From Periplaneta americana (lineage: Eukaryota > Arthropoda > Insecta > Blattodea > Blattidae): a stretch of 64,000 nucleotides of DNA. Below the pieces are notes generated by a model. It made no database searches, was not told the DNA's origin, and saw only the letters and a program-made list of their open reading frames with translations. Location of the stretch: positions 99,885,001-99,949,000 of the forward strand of contig NC_091117.1 of the NCBI RefSeq assembly GCF_040183065.1, read 5' to 3'. Numbering within the stretch: the first letter of the stretch is position 1; each line of letters opens with the position of its first letter. This document shows, piece by piece, positions 48,261 through 58,770 of the stretch. A program made the translations under genes and the position numbers.

Positions 48261-49411
48261 TGAAGCAGTAATTAGGAGAGGGAGAGACCGATTTAATAGC
48301 AAAGTGATATCTCCGTATTAGTTACTTGTATTCGCGGGAATGTTCCAGCGACTTGGTTAGAATTTGTTTCCCACGCAAGTGTTCGTCTGGGTCACTTAGA
48401 ATCGGACAGATTTACGGCCACCTTGTGAGGGGTTCTTATACAGGCGCTTTCAAGCGTAAAATCCGAAAGTTGGACAAGACCCGTGGGAAAGCTATTGCAA
48501 AGCGCGGGGTTTTCCAAAAGAACGGGGATTCTCGAAAATTCTACTAAATAATTTGATGTTGTAGGAAGTCCAAAGTCTAAATTTAGAGACGACGTATTTC
48601 GCGCCCAATGAGAAGAGATCTTGGTTCAGCTTATGAGGTCACTTTGGACCAATAGAGAATAGATTTTAGGTCGCTTAAGTGACGTAGTTGTTAGCCAATA
48701 GGATAGTTAGTTTTAGCGTAGGATAGGTTTTTATAAATAAGGGTGACAGGGCACGGAGAGCATAACTACTTCTTTTCGTGTCGACGGCCCCACACACTGA
48801 GCTTTTTGGTGTCGGCGGCCCAACCTAATAGTCTTTCTTCCGGCGAAGACTCGATAGATAGAACTTTGTCATCGACGAGACTACTCGTCAACATTTAGGA
48901 GCTTCGATCGTAGTGTATTGAACAAAGGATTGAAGTTATAGCATTGGACAGAGCATATTCAGCGCTCCCATAGAGTCGATACAGAAGTGCGACCAACGAC
49001 TGCATTACAAGTTCAGCCGGAAATACATACTCAAGGGTTTACCAAGTGAATACGACAATAAACTTATAGTTTTTTTTGGAATCAACACTGCCTTTTATAT
49101 AAGTAGCCGGCTTGGTATTATTCCCGACATCATCCTACACCACAACTGTACCTCGGCTACCCTGAGTGGACCTCACGCCACACCGAGCGTCGAAATAGGG
49201 TGGGCTGGCGCCCACTACTTAAAACAACAATAAATTTGCCTACCCTATTCGCGCTACTCGACGGACAAGTGCTGACAGCCGTGGACCAGCAGGCTGATGC
49301 GAGCGAGGGCATCATCCATCGCATCGATTGATTGATTGAGGACCACGACCAAGACGCATCCACCCACAAATGGTTTCCAACGTGGGGACACAATAACGAC
49401 AACCACCCTCA
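48261..49411 (+). repeat. 3' LTR
   Basis: Starts TGAAGCAGTA, ends CCACCCTCA, followed by tata. Nearly identical to the 5' LTR apart from scattered substitutions and lack of the 5' LTR's internal duplication. TATAAATA is at 48732-48739. Confidence 0.9.
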
Positions 49412-49479
49412 TATATTATAACATATGTTCATGTTTTTCCCAGTATCTTATTTCACTTCAACAATAATTATTAGTTTCC

Positions 49480-49640
49480 TATATAAACAATACTCAAAAC
49501 CGGATGAGCCCAACAGAGTAGGCGACCTCTCAGGTCTTATCCTGATGATGGAACCTGTATGTAGTTCCGAAATGTTGGAAATGTTAAGTTCCAGGCCATG
49601 GTGGATTACTCAAAAGCCTAATTCTAATTTTCTCTTCTGT
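49480..49640 (+). mobile_element. Penelope-like element terminal fragment
   Basis: The segment with CTGATGATGGAACC and GTTCCGAAATGTTGG belongs to a sequence type found at the ends of Penelope-like retroelements, whose terminal repeats are known to carry hammerhead ribozyme motifs. No coding part is attached. It lies just downstream of the donor site of the myosin exon 49681-49836 in the direction of transcription. Confidence 0.5.
49510..49578 (+). ncRNA. Hammerhead-ribozyme-like fold
   Basis: In order: CCAACA (49510-49515), stem I hairpin GACCT/AGGTC (49524-49528 and 49532-49536), core CTGATGA (49542-49548), stem II GGAAC/GTTCC (49550-49554 and 49564-49568), core GAAA (49569-49572), and TGTTGG (49573-49578), which pairs fully with CCAACA as stem III. 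This is the arrangement of a type III hammerhead. The base expected to be U before the cleavage site is G, and there is one unpaired T before stem II, so this copy may be inactive. Confidence 0.6.
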
Positions 49641-49680
49641 ATAATTTACATAAACTCCTAAAATACAGGAGTCATATTAC

Positions 49681-49836
49681 CGTTTGGAACTTGTCAACAT
49701 TCCGAAGGTTGTTGATGCTTGAAACAAACATCTGACTATTTGGATTGGCTTGAGGATTCGCCAGGTAGTTTCCTTCCCATTTCCTGTTTTGACCCCAGAC
49801 TGACCGTTTGCCTCTGAGTGCAGAAGCTGCACACAT
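49681..49836 (-). CDS. Myo1D: Unconventional myosin ID, start of TH1 tail
   Basis: 156 bp, 52 whole codons, from a TTTTTTAG acceptor (AG at 49837-49838) to a GTAATA donor. The peptide is MCAASALRGKRSVWGQNRKW then EGNYLANPQANPNSQMF and ends NVDKFQT. The A-x-xALRGKR-xWGQ-RKWEGNYLA pattern is the class I myosin tail segment joining the neck to the PH-like core. Phase is 0 at both ends; the preceding exon ends in LRLK. A Penelope-type fragment and the 3' LTR of the retrotransposon lie within 270 bp of the donor. Confidence 0.92.
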
Positions 49837-49989
49837 CTAAAAAAACAATACTTATGTTAAAAATATAAACAATTCTATACTTGTCTTGTTGCGTACACAA
49901 TTATACAATGCAAGTAGATAACATTATTTAAAATGCAATACGATTTTAGGACAAAGTATGTTGTCTATTCTTGATACACACACTTTTAA

Positions 49990-50445
49990 AACTGTTAATT
50001 TTTAATTATGTACTGTGTTAAATGTTTAAACTTAAGAAGGTACTACACCTTTGTGACTAGTTTCGACGTGTTGTGCGCCATTTTCAAGATTTTGCATGCT
50101 GTTCCAGTGTCTTGTTGCTTGAAGTTGTTGTGGGATGGTGAGAATGTGTAGGTAGCAGTGGGGGTGTGTCTGTGTTAGGTAGTATTGTGTTGAACAGGAT
50201 GTTCGTTTTGAATTTCAGTTGAGTGTTGAGGAAAATGCACATTCTGGTCAACACAATAGTACCTGACACAAGCACACCCCCACTACTATCCATATAACGA
50301 CTTCAAACAACAACACCAGAACAATGAACAAAACCTCACCAGACTGTTTGAAAATGGCGCATGCCACATCGAAACTAGTTACAAAGGTACCAGTACCTTC
50401 TTTTTAATAGTAACACAGGACATAATTAAAATTTGATAGTTCAAC
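49990..50445. mobile_element. Foldback element of two inverted Penelope-type tails
   Basis: Left and right halves are inverted copies for most of their length: GGTACTACACCTTTGTGACT with AGTTTCGACGTGTTGTGCGC at the left, and the reverse of GCGCATGCCACATCGAAACT with AGTTACAAAGGTACCAGTACC at the right; even the outer AATTATGTACTGTGTTA matches (right, reversed, AATTATGTCCTGTGTTA). The inner part pairs around GTGGGGGTGTG/CACACCCCCAC. The CGAAACTAGT block resembles Penelope-type ends. Confidence 0.6.
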
Positions 50446-50551
50446 AAGTTGTAACATATTATGATATTTGAAAGCATTTTGAGCTACTTTTTAAAAGTAT
50501 CAGCAAATTTTATTTAGTAAAGACTATGTAAGTTAATAATGCAAAATACTA

Positions 50552-51094
50552 GGGCATTCGAAAAGTAATGGCAACATAGTTACTGTTTCACACTAAATTT
50601 ATTTAGGTTATTTTTGATATTACATACTTCAAATATAATCTCCCGGCATGTCAACAATACATTGCCAAATTCTTGGAAGAGGCAGATTTCATCTGCAGTA
50701 GGTTTTCTGGATATCTCTCTCACTGATCAATCAGAAGTGCTTCAGATGTCAACTCTTGATTGAAAGTGAATGCCTCGCTTCCATCAACTTGCAATAGTTC
50801 AGTATGGTAGGACTTCTGTCCTACAGACTTCTTGTAATACCCTACATGCTGAGTTGCATGTTTTTCTCTTGCAACTTGAATTTTTATGAAGCACCTTTGT
50901 TCGTACCTTTAGGGCTGTATTATTTACTACAAATCAGAAATTGGCACTGTATTTACAAAATACGGCTACTTCAAGTCTTTCAATATTGCAAATTTATTAA
51001 ACAATCACTGCTCTATTATGTAGTACAAGATTTCAATGATCACTGCTAGGAGCACTGAATTTACAGCATTGTTGCCATTAATTATCGAATGCCC
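50552..51094. mobile_element. Mariner-like inverted-repeat element flanked by TA
   Basis: Ends GGGCATTCGAAAAGTAATGG and, reversed, GGGCATTCGATAATTAATGG, each next to TA. On the minus strand the left part reads VRKPTADEICLFQEFGNVLL, which may be a fossil of coding sequence. 543 bp, non-autonomous. Confidence 0.65.
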
Positions 51095-51207
51095 TAGCAG
51101 TTAAGTTTCAACTGAATAAATCTACAACATACTGTAAGTAAGAATGGAGCTCCTACGTTTTAAACTGTCTTACTATAAAATGTATACAGGTCTATTTTAA
51201 ATCAATT

Positions 51208-51425
51208 TTTAATGACGCTCTATCAACTACGAGGTTATTAAGTATCAATGAAATTGGTGATAATGAAATGATACCATTTCATTATCATTGGCGATATGAA
51301 TTACGGTCCATTCGCCTTACAGATGGGAAAATCTCAGGAAAAAAGCCAAGATTCGAACCCAAGGCCACCCAAGCCCAAGTATGGCCTTGGATGAGCAGGC
51401 AAACATTAATGCCTGAACCATGTCA
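51208..51425 (-). mobile_element. SINE, minus-strand copy
   Basis: Shares TTTAATGACGCTCTATCAAC and the CGCCTTACAGATGGGAAAAT body with the SINE at 61956-62175; the head on the minus strand shows a B-box-like GGGTTCGAATCTTGG (plus strand AGATTCGAACCC). Confidence 0.65.
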
Positions 51426-51566
51426 GTAGCTATAATTTACAATCCTGCAATCAATAAATGAATAAAAAAGAATAAATATTTATATGTGAATAAAATTAAC
51501 AACTTTCTTATTATTTTGGAACTTTTTTCAAGTATAAAAAAAAAATTCGCGCTTGTTATATAATTA

Positions 51567-52693
51567 CAGTGGAATCCCTCCTAATCAGCACCAAAGGAAC
51601 CGGGCTAATTCCGAATATGAGATTTTGCTGGATAATTGAATAAATATAAAAAAAAAAAAATGCTCTTCCCTTTGATATTTTATGATGCCAACTGTTGAGA
51701 TTGCAGCCATGTGAAGCTTATTTCTCAATAACTTGATCATAATTAAATAGCATAAAAACTGTGTGGATTTTCTTTATTAAAACACATCACACAACATAAA
51801 TAATACACTAATTTTAAGTTCGAATATTCACTGAACATGAAAGTTCGTGCGAACTTCCTATTGTGGCAATATGGCAGATTTAAACATCTTCCCAATGTCC
51901 ATCTACTTACAAGCTTGTTGTTGGAGCTTCTGTATGCAATGAAGTTTTACAGTGTCATAAGCTGACAGATGAACATTGCTTGGCAAATCTTATGAAAGTC
52001 TGCAAACCTTCCTCTGCTTCCTTCCACGAGACTTTCGTGGTTTGTGTTCCGATGTTTCCATAATCCTCCTCTACCATCTCATATTCTTCTTTCCTCAGTA
52101 CATGTTCAATTATTTCGTCATCATCTTGAAAGAGAGTAGGCCTAATGGGAATGGAATTGTTTACATCCACCTAAGCTTTACTTCTTCACTAACCCTAACT
52201 TTATCTGAATGATAGACTAAATCCATTATATCGAACACAGGTCGCGATGTGAATCCGCGAAAATCTTCGTCACTTAATTCATCATCCTCAAACATCAGTG
52301 GCCACGACTTACACCAAGAGTGACATAAAATAACGGATTTTACTTCATTCCACGCAAGAGAGAAAAAATGCGGCATCTCTGAGTGAGAACTGTTGCTGAA
52401 ATTCATAGATGTTACCTTCATAGTTCACAGAATTTAAAAATATCATTTCTGCGCATTGTTTGCAGTTCACCGATGCTAACTGATCTGCCCCCAGGGGCAT
52501 AATGAGGGTTTCTGTCTATGTTTTATGTTCACACGTGTGAACAATGTAAACAGTAAACATAATACGCAGCATGTGTGGTTCACAAAAGCCACTCACATCT
52601 CCTACTTTTCCCTCTTGCATGGATAAAATATTTATTTTTTGGTTGTTTTGGTATTGCCAGTTAATTGGGTGCCGGTTACGAAGGACTTTACTG
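51567..52693 (-). mobile_element. Tigger/jerky-type (pogo) element
   Basis: Ends CAGTGGAATCCCTCCTAATC and, reversed, CAGTAAAGTCCTTCGTAACC; left flank TA, right flank CA. A pogo-group transposase C-terminus remains on the minus strand. 1.13 kb, so most of the gene has been lost. Confidence 0.75.
51955..52421 (-). pseudogene. Tigger/jerky-like transposase, C-terminal end
   Basis: Minus-strand frame 52421-52161 reads FFSLAWNEVKSVILCHSWCK then SWPLMFEDDELSDEDFRGF, and 52170-51955 continues as DDDEIIEHVLRKEEYEMVEE. The pattern LAxAWxxV-x-x-x-L-x-x-SWxKxWP followed by an acidic tail and DDDEIVE is typical of the C-terminus of jerky/Tigger transposases. The frame switches once between the blocks. 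The DNA-binding and catalytic regions are missing. Confidence 0.75.
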
Positions 52694-52816
52694 CACTTTT
52701 TTACCTATAATGTCAACAATATGCAATCTCAGACATGAGAGAAAAATAATCAGGTAACTATACATAGTTATTAACTAGTCGGCCATTCTTATATTCTACT
52801 CCTTATGGTTCCATGA

Positions 52817-52874
52817 ATGTTTAAAAGTAAAATAGAAAGACTGTCATGTTTAAAAGTAAAATAGAAAGACTGTC
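52817..52874 (+). repeat. Perfect 29-bp tandem duplication
   Basis: The 29-bp unit starting ATGTTTAAAAGTAAAATAGA occurs twice without change (52817-52845 and 52846-52874). Confidence 0.95.
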
Positions 52875-52959
52875 TTTCAGAGACTATAAAAAAAGTAATA
52901 AAGTGCACTACAAAAAATAAGTTTTTATACTACAGTTTTGAGTAACATGAAGGTACTAG

Positions 52960-53680
52960 CCTTAAGAAGAAAAATGTTACTTTTCTACATTATCTCCATC
53001 TGTCTTGATAGTCTTAAGCCACTTCGGAACAAACACATATCTGTTTTTTATTATTAGAATCTGCACTATTAAGCCACTTTTATACATTTGAAGCAGAGAG
53101 TCATTATGTTCACCTAATTTTGTGATTGTGTTTGCAAACTGATATCATCATGCAACAACAAAGCATCTTTCATTCACCAAAATGGTTGAACACAGAGCAA
53201 CTCTGAATGAAATTTCTTCAGCACTGCCACATAAACCTCTGAATTAATGGTGATTCCTTTTGGCATTATGTCCACAAGCAGGACTCCTTTCGAATCTCAG
53301 AAAATCGCAAATCTTTTCCTCCGCAAAAGCAACAATTCATCTGATCCACTCCATCTTTTCGTTTCTAGTCCGAAGTAATGGAGCTACGTTTCATCTACGA
53401 TCATAATACATGAGAGAAACTCATCTCCTTCATTCTCGTATTGCACTAGAAGTTCGCATTCCTGTTTGTATCAGTCACTTAACTCAGAATTTATCTTGCA
53501 CAGATCTTTAAAAATCCAAAATATTTCAATATTCTGCACACTAGCTTTTCCAACATTATGAGTAAAGTTTCTTTCAGGATTATGCATCTCTCAACCATAA
53601 TCATGTCCAGACTCTCAACATTAATATCGATTTGTGAGGAATATGGTTTGTTGCTACTGTAAGTTGCGAATATTAATATA
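52960..53680 (-). pseudogene. Decayed mariner (SETMAR-type) transposase
   Basis: Reading the minus strand from about 53410 to 53160, mixed frames give IMIVDETWLHYFGLETKR, RDSKGVLLVDIMPKGITI and NSEVYVAVLKKF, then LLLHDD. This is the DETW...YxPETKR, GVLLIDFLPKGxTINxxxYxxxLxxL, LLxHDNA order of mariner transposases, including the first and second catalytic regions. Stops and frame changes prevent any product. Ends not identified. Confidence 0.7.
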
Positions 53681-54098
53681 ATAATTTTTGCCTTATGTTC
53701 TTTCTTTGAGTGCAGTGAATAATTTTGTAATTAAAAATATTCTTCCACACCAGGAATTCAATAAAAAAAATTGTTGCTTCTAACAGACACGAGTAGCAAC
53801 CATGTTTAATGTATTACAACTACACATCTTGAGGGAAGGTAGTAAACTAAGTACAAGTAAAGCCGAAAAGGTTGCAGGTGTGCACTGTATAAATTGTGCA
53901 AAGTCGTATAAGAAAAATAACTTTTAATAGGGTGCAGTTCCATTGGAGTGACTCAAGTATATTTATATTTTAGTGAAATATTAATCCATTTGGTTGACAG
54001 TATAGAATTTAAAACTTGTCCGTAAATGAGAAAAATTCAGAGAAGTTGATTTGTAAAATCTGGCCAGTGTATAAGATAAAGAGTATAAACAAACAAAC

Positions 54099-54264
54099 CT
54101 TCAATCTGAGCTGAGGCCATTCTTCACGTGGGACAGTACGGAGAATCATCCATGCCCTCCAGCGAGCATGAATGGCTCGCAGTGTTCCTACAACTGGACG
54201 AACAGCTAGTGGAGGAGTTGGCCAAGTCACACTTTTGCCATAGTCTCGCATTTTCTTCACATCT
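54099..54264 (-). CDS. Myo1D: Unconventional myosin ID, neck-to-tail exon
   Basis: 166 bp. One base completes a Lys codon begun in the exon at 55896-56062, then 55 codons read DVKKMRDYGKSVTWPTPPLA with a later RWRAWMILRTVPREEWPQLR and LK end before a GTTTGT donor. The TWPTPP motif after the neck is a hallmark I associate with the Myo1D/Myo31DF group and separates it from other class I myosins. Two AG acceptors lie 2 bp apart (54265-54266 and 54263-54264); the frame requires the first. Expected role: lever-to-tail linker of the motor. Confidence 0.92.
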
Positions 54265-54349
54265 CTGAAAATAATAATTCTTATAAATTTAAACTGAAAA
54301 TCCAGTTGTATCAAATAAGAAAAACTTATAACTTACTTAAATTTATACT

Positions 54350-54385
54350 GCCACCACCACCACCACCACCACCACCAGCAGCAGC
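54350..54385 (+). repeat. (CCA)n/(GCA)n microsatellite
   Basis: About nine CCA units then three GCA units, next to a SINE fragment. Confidence 0.9.
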
Positions 54386-54485
54386 AATTTTTTCCTCTAC
54401 AGAGATCTAAACCAGTGTGCACCCTGCATTGTGAGTTCAGGCATGATACTTCAGACCACGACACTATTGGTGCAGGACAATAATT
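54386..54485 (-). mobile_element. SINE-like fragment
   Basis: GAGTTCAGGCATGATACTTC with AGACCACGACACTATTGG matches the block at 60290-60385 (GAGCCCAGACATGATGCCTT with GGACCACGATGCTTATGG). Confidence 0.5.
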
Positions 54486-54613
54486 TAATAAGCTAGACCA
54501 AATTTAGATCCAATATTCGAAATTTCATATAGGTAACTTTGAAATTTGAAATTTTCGTCATCATCAACCAATCAACATTTTCAGTATTCTTGATAAAAGC
54601 GAATTTTGACATA

Positions 54614-54770
54614 TCGTCCCTCCTCTGGCAAACTAGCGAAAGTGACAAATAAGCGACCCCGTACTTAAGGTCTATATTGTGCTATTTAATATTACAATAT
54701 AGACCTTAAGTACAGGGTCGCTAATTTGTCACTTTCGCTAGTTTGCCAGAGGAGGGACGATATTATAGTC
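54614..54770. mobile_element. Near-perfect hairpin MITE, 157 bp
   Basis: Two arms of about 68 bp are almost perfectly complementary: TCGTCCCTCCTCTGGCAAAC and its exact reverse at the right, through ACTTAAGGTCTATATTGT. Loop of about 12 bp. TA on both sides. The few arm differences (for example AATAAGCGACCCC against GGGTCGCTAATTT) suggest a young insertion. Confidence 0.85.
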
Positions 54771-54773
54771 TGC

Positions 54774-55685
54774 CTGTATTCAGTGATTTATCCTGAAATA
54801 CTGGGTGGATTTTGTTCAGATGTGGTATCAATAAGGAATGGTTTGAATTATTCACAAGTCTGTAATTAAAAAAGTTACGAAGTAACAAATAACTCAAAAC
54901 TGTTAAACAATATATTTTTTACACAAGATATGTACAGTGATTAATGAAATGGCATAGGCCACATGCATCTAAAAACGATTCCTTTAGAGAATTTATTTAT
55001 TAGATGCAAGATATAGCAAGAAGTGACATAAGTAAAAGATAAAAATATTTTGCAATAGGCGTTTCTTTGAAAAGAGTCCACTTGCTTTTGAGTCAGTCTT
55101 GTAGAAGATAAAAACGTTGACTGCAAATAGATAAACAAGGCTTCTCCATTGGTTTTACAGAGGAAAATAATACGCTTGAAAGTCAAGATGAAAATGTACT
55201 GAAAATAGGGAAGCAGCAGAAACACCATTCCAAGGACTTTATTTACTGAAATAGGAACTGTCAACCAACGTTTTACAAAAACTTAGTGACAACTAATATT
55301 TTTCGATCACTTTGTGTTAATCTGCCACTGCCTATCATACACAGCAATGGTGGGTTCAATGATAATATAATATTCAGTGTTTAATTTCGGAAGTATTTGA
55401 GTTAAAAGATTTTATTCTGTAGCTCAGTTCATACTAATTCATCAGATTCATGATTGAATCCAGACATGTATTATTAATTTTTCACACAATTAATATGTAT
55501 AACATAAAAGATATGCAATGTATGTAAACATTATTTATTTTAACATTGACTGATGACACTTGTATGTATTGCTGTAACAACATCTATGAAGGATTTCTTC
55601 TTATTATTATCCACCACAAGGAGTTGTCATCTGTCTGTTCCAGCTGCACAATTGGTCTTTCCACCTTCCCTTTGGTCTTCCAAAG
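54774..55685. other. Intronic sequence, nothing recognised
   Basis: A 107-codon minus-strand ORF (54941-55264) shows no motif and is taken as chance. Confidence 0.45.

Positions 55686-55712
<27 letters not shown>
55686..55712 (+). repeat. Poly-T tract
   Basis: 27 T residues, possibly a retroposon tail on the minus strand. Confidence 0.9.
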
Positions 55713-55717
<5 letters not shown>

Positions 55718-55895
55718 TAAACTTGGGCAGTATCTATCATTCTAATTAGATAGTGAAATCAAGTACATACTATGATATTCTTTTATTTTGTAGTTCATAG
55801 CAAATATATTTTTAATTCTTTCCTAATGCGATCAATTAAATGGTCTTTTTTCATGCTTATAATTCTGATATTTATTTATTAATTAAATAACTTAC

Positions 55896-56062
55896 TTGAA
55901 TGAACGTTGCAGTTGGTCTATATATTTGCGAACCTTAGCGCGACGATAGTAGTTCATGATATACAATGCAGCCTTCATTTTCTTGTACTGTATACGACAC
56001 AAAGTACCCCTCCATAGTTTTTGCAGAAGTATTACAATACCTGGAATCAATTCACTGCGAGC
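55896..56062 (-). CDS. Myo1D: Unconventional myosin ID, IQ-motif neck exon
   Basis: 167 bp from a TTGCAG acceptor (AG at 56063-56064) to a GTAAGT donor. The peptide begins ARSELIPGIVILLQKLWRGT and goes on LCRIQYKKMKAALYIMNYYR with RAKVRKYIDQLQRSFK. LLQKLWRGTLCR fits the IQ consensus (IQxxxRGxxxR), and MNYYRRAKVRKYI is a second, weaker IQ-like site. IQ motifs bind calmodulin-type light chains and form the lever arm of the motor. The exon ends with AA, completed to AAA by the next exon. Confidence 0.92.
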
Positions 56063-57435
56063 CTGCAATCAAAAGATTATTTAAAATGCTTTTGTTTATA
56101 ATCCATGCAATGATTTTATGCTGTTATACTTTTACATAGATAAATAATTAGGAATTGAATGACTTGCGTCTGTTTGAACTAATGAATAACTAACCAAAAT
56201 TAATAGAACACTAAAAAAAATACGTTTTATTAATATACCTTTAAATACATGCAGTGAATGAAACTGTTTCTACAAGGAAAAAAAGCTATAATAATAAACT
56301 TTTGCGTCTATTTGTAAAACCCTGCTTCTCTATGTTTTCTGAACAATGGGTACACTATATTTTCTATGCAAATAATACAATTCGTAAGCAATGATAATTA
56401 TATCTAAAAACTTGTACAGGCTATAGTAAGTATTGTATTTACTCAAGTAACAGACGCCATCACATAATGCACACACCCCAATTTTTGACAGTAATATGTA
56501 GGGGAGAGGGGGTTAACTATTTCCCCATTAGGATGTCCAGGAGGGGGATGCTGGGGAAGGACACAATATGAAGTAAACCAACAGAGAGAAAAAAAGAAGA
56601 TTGAGGATTGGAACGTGGAATATAAGGACTCTTTTGCAAGCAGGTAAGTTGAAAAACTTGAAGGAAGAAATGAGAAGAAAGAAAGTGGATATGATGGGAA
56701 TATCAGAAGTGATGTGGGAAAATAATGGTGAGTTAAGAATTTAGATTATTCTATTCAAATGGTGACTGCAAAGGAAGTCATGGTGTTGGTGTAATGTGAA
56801 AGATAAAGTGATATTATATAGATGACTGGATGATAATGGTGAGACTACAAGGAAAGAAAATAGACTTAGTGCTAGTGCAAGTTTATATCCCACATAGTGG
56901 AAAAAAGCTATGACGAGATAGAAGAGACAGTTGAGAAGGAGAAACAGGGATCATGTGTAATCCAATCCTAATGGGTGACTGGAACGCAATTGTAGAAGGA
57001 CAAGATGGAAGAACAGTTAGAAAACATGGATTACGAAAAAGAAATGACAGAGGAGAATATTTGGCGAATTTCTGTAAAAGAAAAATTCCGAAATTGCAAA
57101 TTTCCAAGAGATAGCTGCTACATTAGAATCCACACCTGAGAATAGTAATGAGTACTGAACTCATTTAAAACGCTGTATACAGACAACAGCAGAAGAAACA
57201 ATAGGATACACGGTGCGAGAATTAAGAAACCTTGGGTCACAGGATAATGTTGGAGAAGATGGAGGAAAGGAGAAAATGGAAAAACATCCACACAAAAGAA
57301 GGTAGAAGAAACTACAGGAAACTAAACAACAAACAAAGATGTAGAAGTTTTATATGAGACAAGGAATCATCCAGATAACTTAGCTATAGAAGACGAAGAA
57401 GCCATATCAAAAGATGAAAATGTATTTTCTATTTT

Positions 57436-58770
57436 ATGGAAAGAAATGAACTATCGTTTAAGGAAATGAAGAATGGAAAAGCATCAGAAGTTGATGGAAT
57501 CCCCATTGAATTAGTGAAATGCTTGGGTGAAGACAAGAAGGAAATTTTACCATTATGCAACAAAATATATGAAAAAGGCGAAAGGCCTGAAGATCTTACG
57601 GAGACAGTGTTGCTTCCAATACCAAAGAAAAATAATGCAAAAAAATGTAACGAGTTCAGGACTATCAACCTGATATTGCACTCGGCAAAGATTCTCTTGT
57701 GAATATTGAATTGACGTTTATATTCTAAGATGGAAGAGCAGTTTGGTTTCACGAAAGGCAAATATATACAAGAGATGCAATTGGACTGCTATGAACAATC
57801 GGGAAAAGATAGCTAAAGAAGAATAAAGAAATGTATATAGTATTTGTGGAATTAGAGAAGGCTTTTAACAAAGTGGATTGGAGTAAACTGAAGGGGATCC
57901 TAAAGAAAATAGGTGACAATTTGAAAGAGAGAGAAGGCTGTTTAGTAATCTTTATATGAAACGAGTCAAAGTCAGGAGAGGAAAAGAAATGTCAGAAGGA
58001 AGTGAAATAGGGAAAGTACGTCAAGGATGCCCTTTATATTTAACATTTACTTGGAGGATTTAGTAAAGAACTGTTTTCAGAACGTGGGAGGAGTGATAGT
58101 AGGCGGAAGAAGAATAAAGTGCATAATATTTGCTGATATGGCATTATTAGCAGAAGAGGAGATGATACTAATGGGTATGCTATTGGAGCTATGAGCTGTA
58201 TGAGCTGAAGATAAATGGAAATAATACGAAGACCATGGTCATAAGAAGAAAAATAAAGAAGGTAAATTTGCGAATTCTAAATGAGGCAGTAGAGCAAGTG
58301 GACAGCTTCAAATACTTGGGGTGTACTACAAGCAGTAACATGAGCTGTTGCCAGGATGTCAAAAGGAGGATAACAATGGTGAAGGAAGCTTTTAATAGAA
58401 AAAGCAGCATCTTCTGCGGACCTCTAGGGAAAAAAAAAAAAAAACTAAGGAAGAGACTAGTAAAGTGGTCTGTGTGGAGTGTGGCATTGTATGGAGCATA
58501 AACATGGACATTACGGAGAAGTGAAGAGAAACGACTAGAAGCATTTGAAATGTGGATATGGAGAAGAATGGAACATGTGAATTATACAGATAGAATAAGA
58601 AATGGAAGTGTGTTGGAAAGAGTAGATGAAGAAAGAATAATGCTGAAATTGATCAGGAAGAGGGAAAGGAACTTGTTGGGTCACTGGCTGAGAAGAGTTA
58701 GGGGTAGAAGAAGATATCAGATGATAGACAACATTAATCCATCAATCTTCTTAATGTATCCAGCTGTTTG
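57436..58770 (+). pseudogene. LINE reverse transcriptase, broken
   Basis: 57436-57702 reads FKEMKNGKASEVDGIPIELV then KCLGEDKKEILPLCNKIYEK and LPIPKKNNAKKCNEFRTINL, the RT entry region (A-x-G-x-DGIPxE...IPK...C..FR.I). Around 57840 a frame gives ELEKAFNKVDWSKLKGIL, the box with the first catalytic Asp (here changed to Asn). 58235-58501 reads VEQVDSFKYLGCTTSSNMSC and 58550-58735 WIWRRMEHVNYTDRIRNGSV then LGHWLRRVRGRRRYQ, the usual C-terminal tail. The YADD box near 58130 reads FADM with the second Asp lost. Confidence 0.75.

Larger units (their letters stand above)
40312..49411 (+). mobile_element. Ty3/gypsy-type LTR retrotransposon, 9.1 kb
   Basis: Two direct LTRs (40312-41496 and 48261-49411), flanking tata on both sides (40308-40311 and 49412-49415), a tRNA-Lys-like primer site after the left LTR, a broken gag, a DSG-type protease and an 871-codon RT-RNase H-integrase ORF in Ty3/gypsy order. 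There is no env: only 384 bp lie between pol and the right LTR. The integrase ends in a PSGNPCERALR segment instead of the usual HPQTNGQxER, which together with the DSG protease suggests an Osvaldo/Ulysses-like branch; that placement is tentative. The LTRs differ by roughly 17 substitutions and one indel of about 45 bp, so insertion is fairly recent. It sits antisense to the myosin gene in its 12.5-kb intron. Confidence 0.93.

Noticed and set aside
54941..55264. 107-codon minus-strand ORF within a myosin intron
   Set aside because: Hydrophobic AT-driven composition, no homology recognised, and the flanking myosin exons splice over it in phase.
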